Notes: generated by a model not told the origin, from the sequence alone. A stretch of 64,000 nt of DNA from UBA6059 sp040219045 (GCA_965229505.1 OZ245881.1:3658001-3722000), one strand, 5' to 3'; positions 7,501 to 17,930 are shown, numbered from the stretch's first letter. Numbers and translations are program-made.

Positions 7501-8830
7501 GATCTGTGCTGGGTTGGTACATGATGGTAAACCAAATATAAGCCACTAGCAGTAGTCCGGCGTAGACCATGGCTAGCATAGGATTGTAGATAGTAATCGA
7601 GACCAGGGCGACTGAGCTGATGATCAGCGCTATGATCGGAGATGCAGGGTAGAGCGGTACTTTGAAGGGGCGCTCCATATCTGGAAATGACCTTCTCAAC
7701 TTGATCATGGAGATCATGGATATAATGTAAAGTGTCAATGCTCCGAAGCACGCGATGGTGATGATTTCACCCGTCTTACCAGAAAGCAATGCGATGATTC
7801 CGATCCCGGTGTTGATGAGCAATGCGTTGGCTGGGGTCTTGAACCTGGGATGGACTCTACCGAAAATAGGAGGGGCAAATCCCACCCTGCCAAACTCAAA
7901 TGTAGCCCGACCAGCCGCCAGGATAATACCATGAAAGGAAGCAATCAATCCCGAAAGCCCAATAAGACTGATGACTTTAAATGTGATGTGATTTTCGCCT
8001 ACCGCTTGCATTAGGGCCAGAGGTAGTGGCGAGTCAGAGGGTGCACCCGTCTGTGGGTCTATCACGACAGTTTCCCACCCATTGACCCCTACCGAGAATG
8101 TGAAGGTGAGGAGGCATAGCACGATGAGCGTGAGGATCGCCGAGCCAAATCCTATGAGGATGTTCTTTTGTGGATTGACGGTCTCCTCTGCAACATTAGC
8201 TACCCCTTCGATGGCCAGGAAAAACCAAATGGCAAAAGGGATGGCCGCAAAAGCACCAGGCCAGCCATTGGGCAATGGATTGCTGGTGAGGTTGGCTACT
8301 TCGAAGCTATTTGCGGTAGCGAAAAAGAAGAGAACCAGACCCAGGACTGCTAATAAAGTCACTACGAGTTCAAAAGTGGCGGCCGCTTGTACGCCATAGA
8401 TGTTGAGTGCAGTGAAGATCAGGTAGAAGACTATTGCGGTAGCGAGAATGGAAAGAGACGGGAAGAGGAGCTGTACATATGCACCAATGGCAAAAGCGAT
8501 GGCTGGAGGGGCAAAGATGAATTCAATATTTTGGGCCATGCCGGCAAAAAAGCCCCATTGCCGGCCGAGGGCTTTGTGTGCATAGTCGAACGCACCTCCT
8601 GCTTTGGGGATAGCGCAGGCCATCTCTGTGTAGCAGAAAGTGAAGGTCAGGTACATGATGATGACAAACCCGGTGGCGACTGCCATGCCGAGGGTGCCGC
8701 CTTCCTGCAGGCCGAGATTCCAGCCGAAGTACATCCCCGATATGACATAACCCACACCAAGGCCCCATAACATGACCGGGCCAAGTTTACGCTCTAGTTG
8801 TTGGTTGGAGGCTGGAGGTGTGGATGACAT
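7490..8830 (-). CDS. Ethanolamine permease-like APC transporter
   Basis: This 446-residue integral membrane protein of the amino acid-polyamine-organocation superfamily has about 12 hydrophobic segments. The N-terminus (LGPVMLWGLGVGYVISGMYF, then GWNLGLQEGG) and the QNIEFIFAPPAIAFAIGAYV region are characteristic of ethanolamine permeases, in contrast to putrescine importers such as PuuP. It is the first gene of the minus-strand operon and would bring ethanolamine into the cytoplasm for the ligase that follows. The 139-bp gap to the divergent gene at 8970 should hold its promoter. Assignment to this permease subfamily is fairly confident; the transported substrate has not been tested. Confidence 0.9.
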   Translation of the reverse strand: MSSTPPASNQQLERKLGPVMLWGLGVGYVISGMYFGWNLGLQEGGTLGMAVATGFVIIMYLTFTFCYTEMACAIPKAGGAFDYAHKALGRQWGFFAGMAQNIEFIFAPPAIAFAIGAYVQLLFPSLSILATAIVFYLIFTALNIYGVQAAATFELVVTLLAVLGLVLFFFATANSFEVANLTSNPLPNGWPGAFAAIPFAIWFFLAIEGVANVAEETVNPQKNILIGFGSAILTLIVLCLLTFTFSVGVNGWETVVIDPQTGAPSDSPLPLALMQAVGENHITFKVISLIGLSGLIASFHGIILAAGRATFEFGRVGFAPPIFGRVHPRFKTPANALLINTGIGIIALLSGKTGEIITIACFGALTLYIISMISMIKLRRSFPDMERPFKVPLYPASPIIALIISSVALVSITIYNPMLAMVYAGLLLVAYIWFTIMYQPSTDHEN

Positions 8831-8969
8831 GCACTAAAAATAGAGAGAATGGGGCACAAAGTAGGTTAAGGCGGATAGTTCATTTTGATAAAAAAGGTGA
8901 GTAGTTCCGAGCGAGTTGAGGCTGGTAATTGTTTTGGCTATTTAATATTCGTACTTTTATACCTATTCT

Positions 8970-9752
8970 TTGAAAATCACAATTCTATTGAAACTTCTGT
9001 TGCTCTTTATCGGGTTGCTTATGACCGTATTTTCTAGCCTCAGTCAGGATATTGCAGGTAGAATATGGGTGAACGCTGATCATCAAACCATGGAATTTGA
9101 CGGAGATACAGCCAGATTCAAAAACCAGGGTAGAGAAGAGCTTTTTTCCTATGAAATCTTGGGTGATAAACTGAATTTAATGGGGAATGTTGATCAGTTG
9201 CTGTCCTTCCGTATCTCGATCAGCGATGACAGTTTGACCCTCATGGAATGGGTAGAACCAGGTGCTTCAGGCTTGAAGCCGGCAAAGAATGGAGATGCCG
9301 TAAGGCTGCAACAAACTATGAAGCTGAAGGATTATGAAGAGCTCTTTTTTGCTGAAGCTTCCTCACTTGTGAAGTCCCATGATGATTTTGAGTCGATTCA
9401 GTTTAGATCAAATGCCTGCATGGGTACCTGCCCTGTCTTGGATATTACCGTCAATAAAAGACGTGAAGTCAACTTCAAAGCAGATGCCCATGCGGACCAT
9501 ATCGGTGAGTACTCGGCTGAGTTGGATAAAGCGCGGATGCGGCTAATCTGCGACCTTGTCAAGCAAGGTGATCTCACTGGATTAAAGCCGCGATTGAAGA
9601 CACCAATGGATTTTCCAACGTACTACCTGACCATTGACTATGAAAATGAAAAGGCTCAGTATAGCGGTTACTCCCTCTACGAACCTTTAAATCAATTAAT
9701 ACAGCAGTTTCTTGATTTTGATACTACTTTGAAATTGAAGAAATTGGAATGA
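8970..9752 (+). CDS. Secreted DUF6438-like protein
   Basis: This 260-residue protein starts at a TTG, directly followed by a typical signal peptide (about residues 1-26, ending near SSLSQD). The second half, from about residue 140, contains RSNACMGTCPVLDITV with two cysteines, a pattern I associate with DUF6438, and then FPTYYLTIDYENEKAQYSGY. The first half may be a small beta-rich domain. No catalytic residues are evident. The start of the following large secreted protein lies 30 bases after its stop (or overlaps it if an earlier ATG at 9749 is used), so the two are probably co-transcribed. Function is unknown. Confidence 0.75.
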   Translation: MKITILLKLLLLFIGLLMTVFSSLSQDIAGRIWVNADHQTMEFDGDTARFKNQGREELFSYEILGDKLNLMGNVDQLLSFRISISDDSLTLMEWVEPGASGLKPAKNGDAVRLQQTMKLKDYEELFFAEASSLVKSHDDFESIQFRSNACMGTCPVLDITVNKRREVNFKADAHADHIGEYSAELDKARMRLICDLVKQGDLTGLKPRLKTPMDFPTYYLTIDYENEKAQYSGYSLYEPLNQLIQQFLDFDTTLKLKKLE

Positions 9753-9781
9753 TAAATCTGCATCTGCGTAATCCTCGTCAT

Positions 9782-12700
9782 ATGAAACAATTCTACTCAA
9801 CTTTATTACTATTTGCTGTAATACTAACAAGCCAGCCATTATTGGCTCAGGAGCTTGGAGAGAGCCTAACACTTGATGGGCCTGTATGTATATACACAAG
9901 AGACCCTATTGATCGAGATATATTCATCAAGCCAGCACCTAAGGGAACCGGAGGGATCGAGGGACAATCTGGAATAATTTCTCCAACGGCGACATTTATC
10001 GTTAATTACCCTGATGGGATAGCTCAAGAAGCGAGAGATGCTTTTCAGTATGCCGTTGATATTTGGTCATACCAAATTGCATCAGATGTACCGATCATAA
10101 TCGATTTTGACTTCTCAGATTTGCCAGGTAACACTCTAGGTTCAGCAGGTCCCGTGACATTATTAAGAAATTTTAGTGGTGCTACGCAAGTCGATACGTA
10201 CTATCCCATAGCTCTTGCTAACAAACTTGCAGGGTTTGATTTAAGAGAAGATTTAGCAGATGTAAGTGCGAGTTTTGATAATGTCACGGATTGGTATTAC
10301 GGTACTGATGGAAATACGCCTGGAGGTCAGTTAGATTTTGTTTCGGTAGTACTTCATGAACTAGGTCATGGATTGGGTATGGTTGGGTCAGCGGAGGAGG
10401 TGACTGAAGCAACTACTGCTGAATGGGGTGCTAATGGGGATCCTTATATATATGACCTATTTGTGGTGAATACAACCAATCAGCAATATGATGACTTTGC
10501 CAGCCCGAGTGTTGGTTACTATGATTATTCCACGAGTGATGATCTGTTTGTTAATGGCCCTAAAACAGTAGTTGCCAATGGAAATGCAAACGCGAAAATA
10601 TATGCTATAGATCCATTTGATCCTGGATCATCATATTCTCATTGGGACGAGGCAACATATAATAACACTGATAATGCACTAATGACGCCATCAATAAGCA
10701 ATGGGGAAGCAATCCATGATGTGGGAGATATTACTCGTGCATTCTTTGCAGATATGGGCTGGGCGGCCAAGCCCAACGACGATCTGTCTCCTTTCAACCT
10801 AGAAGGTGTGGCCGTGACAGATACACGCATCGATCTTACTTGGGCAGATAACAGTGATGTAGAGTTAGGTTTTGAGATTCACCGATCTGATATGGAGAAT
10901 AGTGGCTTTGCCAAGGTTGGAGAGGTGGAGGCGGATGTCCTTATATATAACGACCTGACAGTTGCTCAAGGCAATACCTATTACTACAAGGTATTCGCCA
11001 TTGGTGAAGGTCCGGTGCTATCCGATCCCACAAATACCGTGGAGGTCACGGCATGTGTTTCCAAGATACCAACTGCTGGTACCTGGACAGTCAGCGCAGT
11101 TGTCAACGCCGAGACCTATGAGAACAATTCTGTCACTATAGTTGAAGACGCATTAAATAATTATACCGTCTCGGATGTTTCAGGGGGTTTTTATAATGCC
11201 CTTAATAACAATTTTGATTTGAATCAAGCCGTTCAATTTGCCGATGAATGCGGCGTTCTAACAATTACAGGAAGAGATGGTGCTGAAGTTAATATTATCA
11301 CGGATGGAAATAATACGGGAAGTTATTCTGGCGCAGATAATAACTTTGAGATTACACTTCCATGGTTTGATGAGACAAATACAATATCAGGTGTTGCAAC
11401 ATACACGCGAAACAATGATGCACCACTAGAGGCCCCCACAGCCAATGCTGCTCAAATCACTTTTTCAAATACGGGGGCGACCTCTACTGATGTTGCATGG
11501 ACGAATGGTAATGGAACCGGACGGATTGTCATTGCAAGAGAAGATGTCCCACCATCATTGACCGACCAGCCTGTTGACGGAACAGACTACACGGCAGACA
11601 CTGATTTTTCTGGTAACGGTCAGGTTCTGGGAGATAGTAAAGTGGTGTATAATGGCACGGATGATGGGTTTGCCTTATCCGGATTAACATTCGGAACGAC
11701 TTATTTCTTGTCTGTATTTGAATACAATACCACAACCAATGAGTACTTATTTAATACGGACAATCCCCCGGTAAATTCTGTGGTGACAACACCCCTCGCC
11801 GCTCCAACTCAGAGCGCTTCCGCTGTACTATTCGACAATGTTGACCTCACGACCATGGATGTCTCCTGGACAAATGGTAATGGAAGCAATCGAATTGTGG
11901 TGGCTAGAGATGGCGCAGCTCCTACTGGAACACCTCAGGAGGGAACTGAGTATAATGCTAACGCTGACTTTACTGCTGGTGAGGCCCTTGGTGATGGAGT
12001 AGTGGTCTATGATGGTGATGGCAGTTCATTTACAATGACTGGACTCACGGCGAGTACCACCTATCATGTGGCAGTCTATGAATACAACAATGTAACTGAT
12101 GAGTTTCTTTATAGAACAGATGCACCAGCAACTGGAAATCAAGCTACCGAAGATCCTGATTTGACTCCTCCAGAGATTGCCGGAGGTGGTTTAGATCCGG
12201 CGAACAATGCTACGGAGGTGTTAATTACCACCGATTTGACTATTGAGTTTGATGAACCTATTCAAAAGGGCACGGGAAATATTACTGTTTTCGATGGAAC
12301 TGATCAACTGCTTCAAACAGTAGCTGTAACGAGTGATGATGTAAGCGTAGATGGTAACACTGCCATTATTGACTTACCAGAATATCTGCCCAGTAGCACA
12401 ACTATATATGTGCAAATTGCTGCGGGAGCATTTGAGGATGCAAGCAGCAACGCTTTTGTAGGAATTAACGACAACACCACCTGGACATTTGCAACGAGTG
12501 CATTTGATTGTAGTGGCTTTCTGGCTGATAATGTCACTATCACAGTTGACTCTGAAGAAACCAGCTGCGATGCGCCTAATGGGGCATTGTCAGCGACTGT
12601 AGATGTTGGTAATGGTCCGGTTACAGCCGGGTATACCTTCACCTGGTACAACTCAGGTGATCTGAATACGCCTATTGGCGATGCTGCTCAGATTGATGGT

Positions 12701-15592
12701 CTTGCAGCCGGTGACTATACCGTCATGGTCGAAGATGTGGCCACAGGATGTGAAGCTGCTAAGGAAGCAAGCGTAGGACTAAATCAGGTCACGCCTGTAT
12801 TGGATGAGGCTGATGTTGTTACCACAACCAATACCGTATGTTTTGGCACACCCAATGGAGCGCTATCGATTACCGTGGATGGAGGACAGACCAACGGATA
12901 TGACTTTGAATGGTCGATAGGAAGTGCCCCGAATCAGACACCTGATTTTGTTGGGGCTACCTATACCGGACTTGGTACCGGTAATTATACAGTGGTGGCC
13001 GTTAATACTGCTACCGGTTGCCCCTCCGTGAGTGCTACATTTCCGGTAGGTACTGAGACCACAGACCCAGTTGTAGACGAGACTGCCACCATCGTCCCTA
13101 ATAGTGGTTGTGATGGTAACAATAGTGGCCAGATCAGTGCTACCGCTGACAATGGGCAGACTGCTGGCTATACTTTTAGCTGGTGGAATGGAGACACTAA
13201 CAGTGGCCCTGCAGATTTTATAGGACCTGTTTACAGTGGTCTTGCCGCTGGAGAGTATACGGTATCTGTACAAGTGGATGCTACAGGGTGTATTTCGATG
13301 GACACCAGGACATTTGAAGTGGGCACAGCGGCACAGGATATTCCGGTAGTAGATGCAGTGGTCACCAATGGTGAGGGCTGTGCACTACCCGGTGAGGGAG
13401 AGGTGAGCGTCACCATCTCTTCTACCAATGCGCCTTCCGCTTATAACGTTCAGATTCTGCAAGGTCAGGCCGTGGTGCAGCAAGAGACCGTGACCAATGG
13501 GCCTGCGGGCATTACCCTTGATGGTTTGCTCGATGGAAGCTATACTGTCAGGGTCACAGACAATGACAAAGGTTGCTCAACGGAAAAGCCTATCACTGTT
13601 TCGTATACCGCGATCCCATTGACGGTACCCCAAAATGTGACTATCGGAGACATTACGGACGAGACTGCTACTGTCAATTGGAATGCAGTAGCTGCTGATG
13701 CTACCTACGAAATTCTCTATGAGACGGCTAGCAGCGATATACTCTCTGAAGTTGGTACTGCAGGTAGCAACTCATTTGCGATAGCAGGTCTTACCGATAG
13801 TACAGTATATGAGGTCAGCGTACTCACTGTCTGTGATGATGGTGGTACGCCTGCTAAGTCTGACTATTCAGCGGTGAAGACATTTAAGACATTGCTACTC
13901 TGCGGTGCGGACAAGACACCAGCCCCAACGTGGTACAAAGATGCAGACGGGGATGGTGTAGGTATTCAAAATGATATCATCATAGCATGTGAGCAGCCTG
14001 AGGGTTATGTTGCTGATAAGGGAGACTGCAATGATGCCGACCCGGATGTCTATCCCGGAGCACCAAAGCTACCTGATGGCAAGGACAATGACTGTGATGG
14101 TATTGTTGATAAGGCTAATCAGTCTATCGATTTTGCCCTTATCAGCAATAGCCTGGTGAGTGACAACATTATCGAGCTTGTTGCAGAGGCTACTAGCGGT
14201 TTGAATGTAAGCTTTACTGCTGTAGGGCCTGTGACGATTACAGGTTCCACAGCCGAGATAACCGGAACAGGAGATGTGGTGGTGACAGCATCCCAGGCTG
14301 GTAATGATTTCTTCAATGCTGCAACGAACGTTATTCGACTCTTTAAGATCTCAAAAGGAAATCAGGTGATTACCTTCTCCGAACTGGAGGATGTAAAGTA
14401 CGCGAATCAGACCATACCCTATACAGTGACTGTTGACTCGGAACTACCATTGTCGATAGCCGTAGAAGGGCCTGCTGAGAATACTGCGGATGGCTTGAAA
14501 ATCACAGGTGTGGGTACGGTAACCGTCACTGCCAGTCAGGCAGGAAACGACCTGTACAATGCTGCCACTTATTCACGATCTTTCGAGGTAACTAAGGGTG
14601 ACCAGGAGTTGATGATCAGTAATTCCGGTGGACCGTTTGTACCTGGTGATGTATCTGTCATAACGGCAACCAGCAGTGTTGGTCTGGAGGTATCTCTGGC
14701 TATTGAAGGGCCGGGTGTTTTGACCGGAAATGAGGTGACGTTTGAAAGTGCGGGGCGGGTAAAGGTAATCGCTACCCAGGCCGGTAACGAAAATTATAGT
14801 AGTCCTAGCCCAGCCATACTGTTTATTGATGTAGAATTAGCAATGACTGTGATCGATCCTATTGACCTTCCTGAAGAAATTGGGGAGAACGGAGAAATCG
14901 ACTTGCCTCCAACCACTCCGGGTGGAGCACCAATTGTTTATACAGTGACCGGGCCTGCGTTTATTGATGAAAATGGTAATCTCGTAATCACCGGCCCAGG
15001 TCTGGTAACCATCACAAGTTCTCTTGGTGAAAATGATCTGGAAGAAGCCGAACCCCTTGAGGATTCATTCTGTGTATTCCCTACAAAACCCACAATCTCA
15101 AGTCAGGTTGATGAGGTTAATCAGGTGGTAGTATTCACTTCAAGTAGCGCCGAAGGCAACCAATGGTTTAGGGATAATGTCACCGCCACTGGCGAAACGG
15201 GGCAGACTTATCAGATTCCAATAGGTGTCAATGCTGAAATACAAGTCCAGGTGACCATAGACGGATGTGAGTCGGAAGTATCAGAGGTAGTCAATGGCAG
15301 TGGGCAGCAGGTTACTGGTATTGAAGACCTTATCAGCAATGGTCAATTGAAGGCATATCCCAACCCTGTCCAGGATGTATTCTCGATAGAGCTCTCAGGG
15401 CAGATTTTTGACCGTGCTCCGGTAGCGAGGTTGTATACACTGGATGGCCAAATCATCAATGAAAGCGAGATGAGAAGTGAAGGCTTCACCTGGCAGACGA
15501 GATTTGATGTTAGCCAGCTAAAGCAGGGAATCTACCTCTACCAACTGGTAGAAGGCCAGCATGTACTTACGAGTAAGTTTATCAAGAGGTAA
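9782..15592 (+). CDS. Giant T9SS-secreted multidomain protein with metzincin-like protease domain
   Basis: This 1936-residue secreted protein starts at the ATG at 9782, which gives a clean signal peptide (MKQFYSTLLLFAVILTSQ); an in-frame ATG at 9749 would only add 11 residues. Order of parts: a zinc-protease-like domain (about 60-340) with HELGHGLGM at 192-200; a fibronectin III-like domain (340-425); two related blocks with PTANAAQITF and PTQSASAVLF starts; an SbsA-like Ig domain (about 795-907); four SprB-like repeats (about 916-1270); a second fibronectin III domain; a MopE-like metal-binding Asp/Cys segment (about 1387-1445); three repeats with VTASQAGND; and a C-terminal sorting domain from AYPNPVQDVF (about 1857) ending in KFIKR. 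In HExxHxxGxxH metzincins the eleventh position is His or Asp, but here it is Gly, so the third ligand must come from elsewhere (perhaps YSHWDE) or the domain is inactive. Confidence 0.9.
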   Translation: MKQFYSTLLLFAVILTSQPLLAQELGESLTLDGPVCIYTRDPIDRDIFIKPAPKGTGGIEGQSGIISPTATFIVNYPDGIAQEARDAFQYAVDIWSYQIASDVPIIIDFDFSDLPGNTLGSAGPVTLLRNFSGATQVDTYYPIALANKLAGFDLREDLADVSASFDNVTDWYYGTDGNTPGGQLDFVSVVLHELGHGLGMVGSAEEVTEATTAEWGANGDPYIYDLFVVNTTNQQYDDFASPSVGYYDYSTSDDLFVNGPKTVVANGNANAKIYAIDPFDPGSSYSHWDEATYNNTDNALMTPSISNGEAIHDVGDITRAFFADMGWAAKPNDDLSPFNLEGVAVTDTRIDLTWADNSDVELGFEIHRSDMENSGFAKVGEVEADVLIYNDLTVAQGNTYYYKVFAIGEGPVLSDPTNTVEVTACVSKIPTAGTWTVSAVVNAETYENNSVTIVEDALNNYTVSDVSGGFYNALNNNFDLNQAVQFADECGVLTITGRDGAEVNIITDGNNTGSYSGADNNFEITLPWFDETNTISGVATYTRNNDAPLEAPTANAAQITFSNTGATSTDVAWTNGNGTGRIVIAREDVPPSLTDQPVDGTDYTADTDFSGNGQVLGDSKVVYNGTDDGFALSGLTFGTTYFLSVFEYNTTTNEYLFNTDNPPVNSVVTTPLAAPTQSASAVLFDNVDLTTMDVSWTNGNGSNRIVVARDGAAPTGTPQEGTEYNANADFTAGEALGDGVVVYDGDGSSFTMTGLTASTTYHVAVYEYNNVTDEFLYRTDAPATGNQATEDPDLTPPEIAGGGLDPANNATEVLITTDLTIEFDEPIQKGTGNITVFDGTDQLLQTVAVTSDDVSVDGNTAIIDLPEYLPSSTTIYVQIAAGAFEDASSNAFVGINDNTTWTFATSAFDCSGFLADNVTITVDSEETSCDAPNGALSATVDVGNGPVTAGYTFTWYNSGDLNTPIGDAAQIDGLAAGDYTVMVEDVATGCEAAKEASVGLNQVTPVLDEADVVTTTNTVCFGTPNGALSITVDGGQTNGYDFEWSIGSAPNQTPDFVGATYTGLGTGNYTVVAVNTATGCPSVSATFPVGTETTDPVVDETATIVPNSGCDGNNSGQISATADNGQTAGYTFSWWNGDTNSGPADFIGPVYSGLAAGEYTVSVQVDATGCISMDTRTFEVGTAAQDIPVVDAVVTNGEGCALPGEGEVSVTISSTNAPSAYNVQILQGQAVVQQETVTNGPAGITLDGLLDGSYTVRVTDNDKGCSTEKPITVSYTAIPLTVPQNVTIGDITDETATVNWNAVAADATYEILYETASSDILSEVGTAGSNSFAIAGLTDSTVYEVSVLTVCDDGGTPAKSDYSAVKTFKTLLLCGADKTPAPTWYKDADGDGVGIQNDIIIACEQPEGYVADKGDCNDADPDVYPGAPKLPDGKDNDCDGIVDKANQSIDFALISNSLVSDNIIELVAEATSGLNVSFTAVGPVTITGSTAEITGTGDVVVTASQAGNDFFNAATNVIRLFKISKGNQVITFSELEDVKYANQTIPYTVTVDSELPLSIAVEGPAENTADGLKITGVGTVTVTASQAGNDLYNAATYSRSFEVTKGDQELMISNSGGPFVPGDVSVITATSSVGLEVSLAIEGPGVLTGNEVTFESAGRVKVIATQAGNENYSSPSPAILFIDVELAMTVIDPIDLPEEIGENGEIDLPPTTPGGAPIVYTVTGPAFIDENGNLVITGPGLVTITSSLGENDLEEAEPLEDSFCVFPTKPTISSQVDEVNQVVVFTSSSAEGNQWFRDNVTATGETGQTYQIPIGVNAEIQVQVTIDGCESEVSEVVNGSGQQVTGIEDLISNGQLKAYPNPVQDVFSIELSGQIFDRAPVARLYTLDGQIINESEMRSEGFTWQTRFDVSQLKQGIYLYQLVEGQHVLTSKFIKR

Positions 15593-15610
15593 TACCGATA
15601 GCTAACGAAC

Positions 15611-15650
15611 AAAAGGCCATCTCTCACTTAGAGAGATGGCCTTTTATTTT
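15611..15650 (+). terminator. Rho-independent terminator
   Basis: A perfect 15-bp stem (15611-15625 with 15631-15645) encloses a five-base loop and ends in a T-rich tract. It begins 18 bases after the stop of the giant T9SS protein. The A-rich 5' side could also stop transcription from the other strand, but no gene comes from there. Confidence 0.88.
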
Positions 15651-15713
15651 ATACGTCACCCCACTCGTATAATTCCCCATCTTACCCATTTCCAGGCAAC
15701 TTAAATTGTTGAC

Positions 15714-17930
15714 ATGTTAGGGAGAATAGCATTTTTAGTATTGATGATGTCGGCCAGCTTTACGGTTATGTCACAATCGATTACCATCAAGGCTACCAAC
15801 GCCAAAATAGAACTTGATGGTGTGATAGAGGAGGCATGGTTTGAGGCTGATTCCGCGTACGATTTTATGCAGTACTTCCCCTATGATACCTCGCTCGCTG
15901 AGTCTCAGACGGTGGCACGCATCCTATATGATGAACAGTTTATCTATGTGCTGGGCGTGATGCAAAACAAAGCACTCGACAGGACTTACATCACACCCTC
16001 CCTTCGTCGTGATTTTCGTGGAGAGGCCAACGACAGTTTTTCGGTCATTTTCGATTCTTTTAAGGATAAAACAAACGGCGTTCTATTTGGGATTAATCCC
16101 TTTGGCGTGAGGCGAGAGGCCCTCATCACTAACGGCGGCTCTGGTGAAGGCTCGTTTAACCGTGACTGGGACAACAAGTGGTATGGTGATGCCAAGCAGT
16201 ACGAAGGGTACTGGATAGCCGAAATGGCCATACCATTGAAGACGTTGCGCTTTGCAGAGAATGCAGAAAGCTGGAATATCAATTTTTACAGAATTGACAG
16301 TGAGTTTGCAGAGCGATCGACCTGGTCCCCGATCGAGCGCAACTTCTCTATTGTCAATATGGCGACTATGCGGGAGATGGAGTGGGATCGCCCTACCGGA
16401 AAACCGGGTACCAACATCTCAGTGATCCCTTACGTTGCGGCCAGCTCCAACAGAGATTTTGAAGAAGGCACCCCGCAGGATAATGATATCTCTGCTGGTT
16501 TCGATTTGAAGTACGCCGTGACACCTGGCTTGAACCTTGACCTCACTGTCAACCCGGACTTTTCCCAAGTTGAAGTGGATCAACAAGTGACCAATTTGGA
16601 TAGGTTTGAGATATTTTTTCCCGAACGCCGACAGTTCTTTCTGGAAAATGCGGACCTGTTTTCCGGCAATGGCAATTCGAGCACGCGACCATTTTTTAGT
16701 CGCAGGATTGGCGTGTCACAGGATACTGCTACCGGCCAAAACATACAGAATCCGATTCCATTTGGTGCACGGTTAAGCGGTAAGCTCAACGATGATCTGC
16801 GACTCGGTTTTTTGTCGATGCAAACAGGACCCGATGATCAAAATGGCCTGCCTTCATACAACTACACTGTACTCACCATACAGCAAAAGGTATTTGATCG
16901 CTCCAATGTCAATTTCCTATTCGTCAACAAGCAGACCTTTGATGACGAACAGGAATATAACACAGTGGATTTCAACAAGTACAATCGCAGCATAGGTTCA
17001 GATTTCAATCTCGCTACCGCAAATAACAGGTGGAATGGCAAAGCGTTCTTTCACCATACTTTCGAGGAGGATCAACCTGATGATGCCTATTCAGCAGGTT
17101 TGGAACTTGAGTATAGCGATCTCAAGTGGTCTTCTCGTATCTTCTCTCAGATCGTGGGAGAGGGGTTCAACCCGGAAGCTGGCTTTGTACGTCGGACCGA
17201 CATCCGACAGCTGGCCACTACCACGCGCTACAGCTGGTATCCGGCCACCGGGGGTGTGCAAAGTCATGGACCCGGCTTTGATTTCGATCTTGTCGGCAAC
17301 TCCACTTATGGTTTCCTCGACTGGGATTACAATTTTCTCTATGATATCCGCTGGAGGAGTACGGCACGCTTCAGTATGAGACTAAGGCAGCAGTATACCT
17401 ATTTGTTCGATCCATTTGATCCGAGTGGATCTGATGGCTTAGAGCTGCCCGCGGATACTGACTATGTCAACAAGCAGATCATTGCCAACTATACCTCTGA
17501 TCAGCGTAAGAAGTTCTTTTTTGAGCTAAGAACGCGATCCGGTGAGTATTTCAATGGTCATCGACTCAACCTGGCTGGAAGCATTGGCTATCGCTATCAA
17601 CCTTTTGGTTTTACTTCTATTGACTTTACTTTCAACAGGATACTCTTACCAGCGCCCTATACTACCGGGAATCTTATTCTGGTAGGTCCACGGTTTGATT
17701 TCACCTTCTCCAAGTCTGTTTTCTTTACCACATTCGTACAGTACAACAGTCAGATTGACAATTTGAATATCAACAGTCGGCTTCAGTGGCGCTTCAAGCC
17801 AGTATCCGATATCTTCCTGGTCTACACCGACAACTACTTTGCTTACAATGAAGGAAGTCGTTTTATTCGCTTTGGTGGCCCGAGAGTAAGAGCGATAACT
17901 TTCAAAATTACCTATTGGTTGAATTTATAA
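15714..17930 (+). CDS. DUF5916 outer-membrane protein with CBM9-like N-terminal domain
   Basis: This 738-residue protein has a signal peptide (about 1-20, ending VMSQS). It is followed by a CBM9-like carbohydrate-binding fold in which IELDGVIEEAWFEAD is the family's usual opening and RILYDEQFIYVLGVM the next strand. The rest matches DUF5916: NPDFSQVEVDQQVTNLDRFEIFFPERRQFFLEN is split here as NPDFSQVEVDQQ, then FFPERRQFFLEN. The C-terminal third alternates aromatic strands and ends in a terminal hydrophobic strand (ITFKITYWLNL), as outer-membrane beta-barrels do. The likely location is the outer membrane. The ligand is unknown; sugar or glycan binding is suggested only by the N-terminal fold. 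Confidence 0.88.
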   Translation: MLGRIAFLVLMMSASFTVMSQSITIKATNAKIELDGVIEEAWFEADSAYDFMQYFPYDTSLAESQTVARILYDEQFIYVLGVMQNKALDRTYITPSLRRDFRGEANDSFSVIFDSFKDKTNGVLFGINPFGVRREALITNGGSGEGSFNRDWDNKWYGDAKQYEGYWIAEMAIPLKTLRFAENAESWNINFYRIDSEFAERSTWSPIERNFSIVNMATMREMEWDRPTGKPGTNISVIPYVAASSNRDFEEGTPQDNDISAGFDLKYAVTPGLNLDLTVNPDFSQVEVDQQVTNLDRFEIFFPERRQFFLENADLFSGNGNSSTRPFFSRRIGVSQDTATGQNIQNPIPFGARLSGKLNDDLRLGFLSMQTGPDDQNGLPSYNYTVLTIQQKVFDRSNVNFLFVNKQTFDDEQEYNTVDFNKYNRSIGSDFNLATANNRWNGKAFFHHTFEEDQPDDAYSAGLELEYSDLKWSSRIFSQIVGEGFNPEAGFVRRTDIRQLATTTRYSWYPATGGVQSHGPGFDFDLVGNSTYGFLDWDYNFLYDIRWRSTARFSMRLRQQYTYLFDPFDPSGSDGLELPADTDYVNKQIIANYTSDQRKKFFFELRTRSGEYFNGHRLNLAGSIGYRYQPFGFTSIDFTFNRILLPAPYTTGNLILVGPRFDFTFSKSVFFTTFVQYNSQIDNLNINSRLQWRFKPVSDIFLVYTDNYFAYNEGSRFIRFGGPRVRAITFKITYWLNL

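Noticed and set aside
2438..8830. Reading the operon as a putrescine (Puu) pathway
   Set aside because: The permease resembles ethanolamine permeases, PuuB is absent and an SDR stands in its place. Ethanolamine explains the gene set better, though the ligase substrate is untested.
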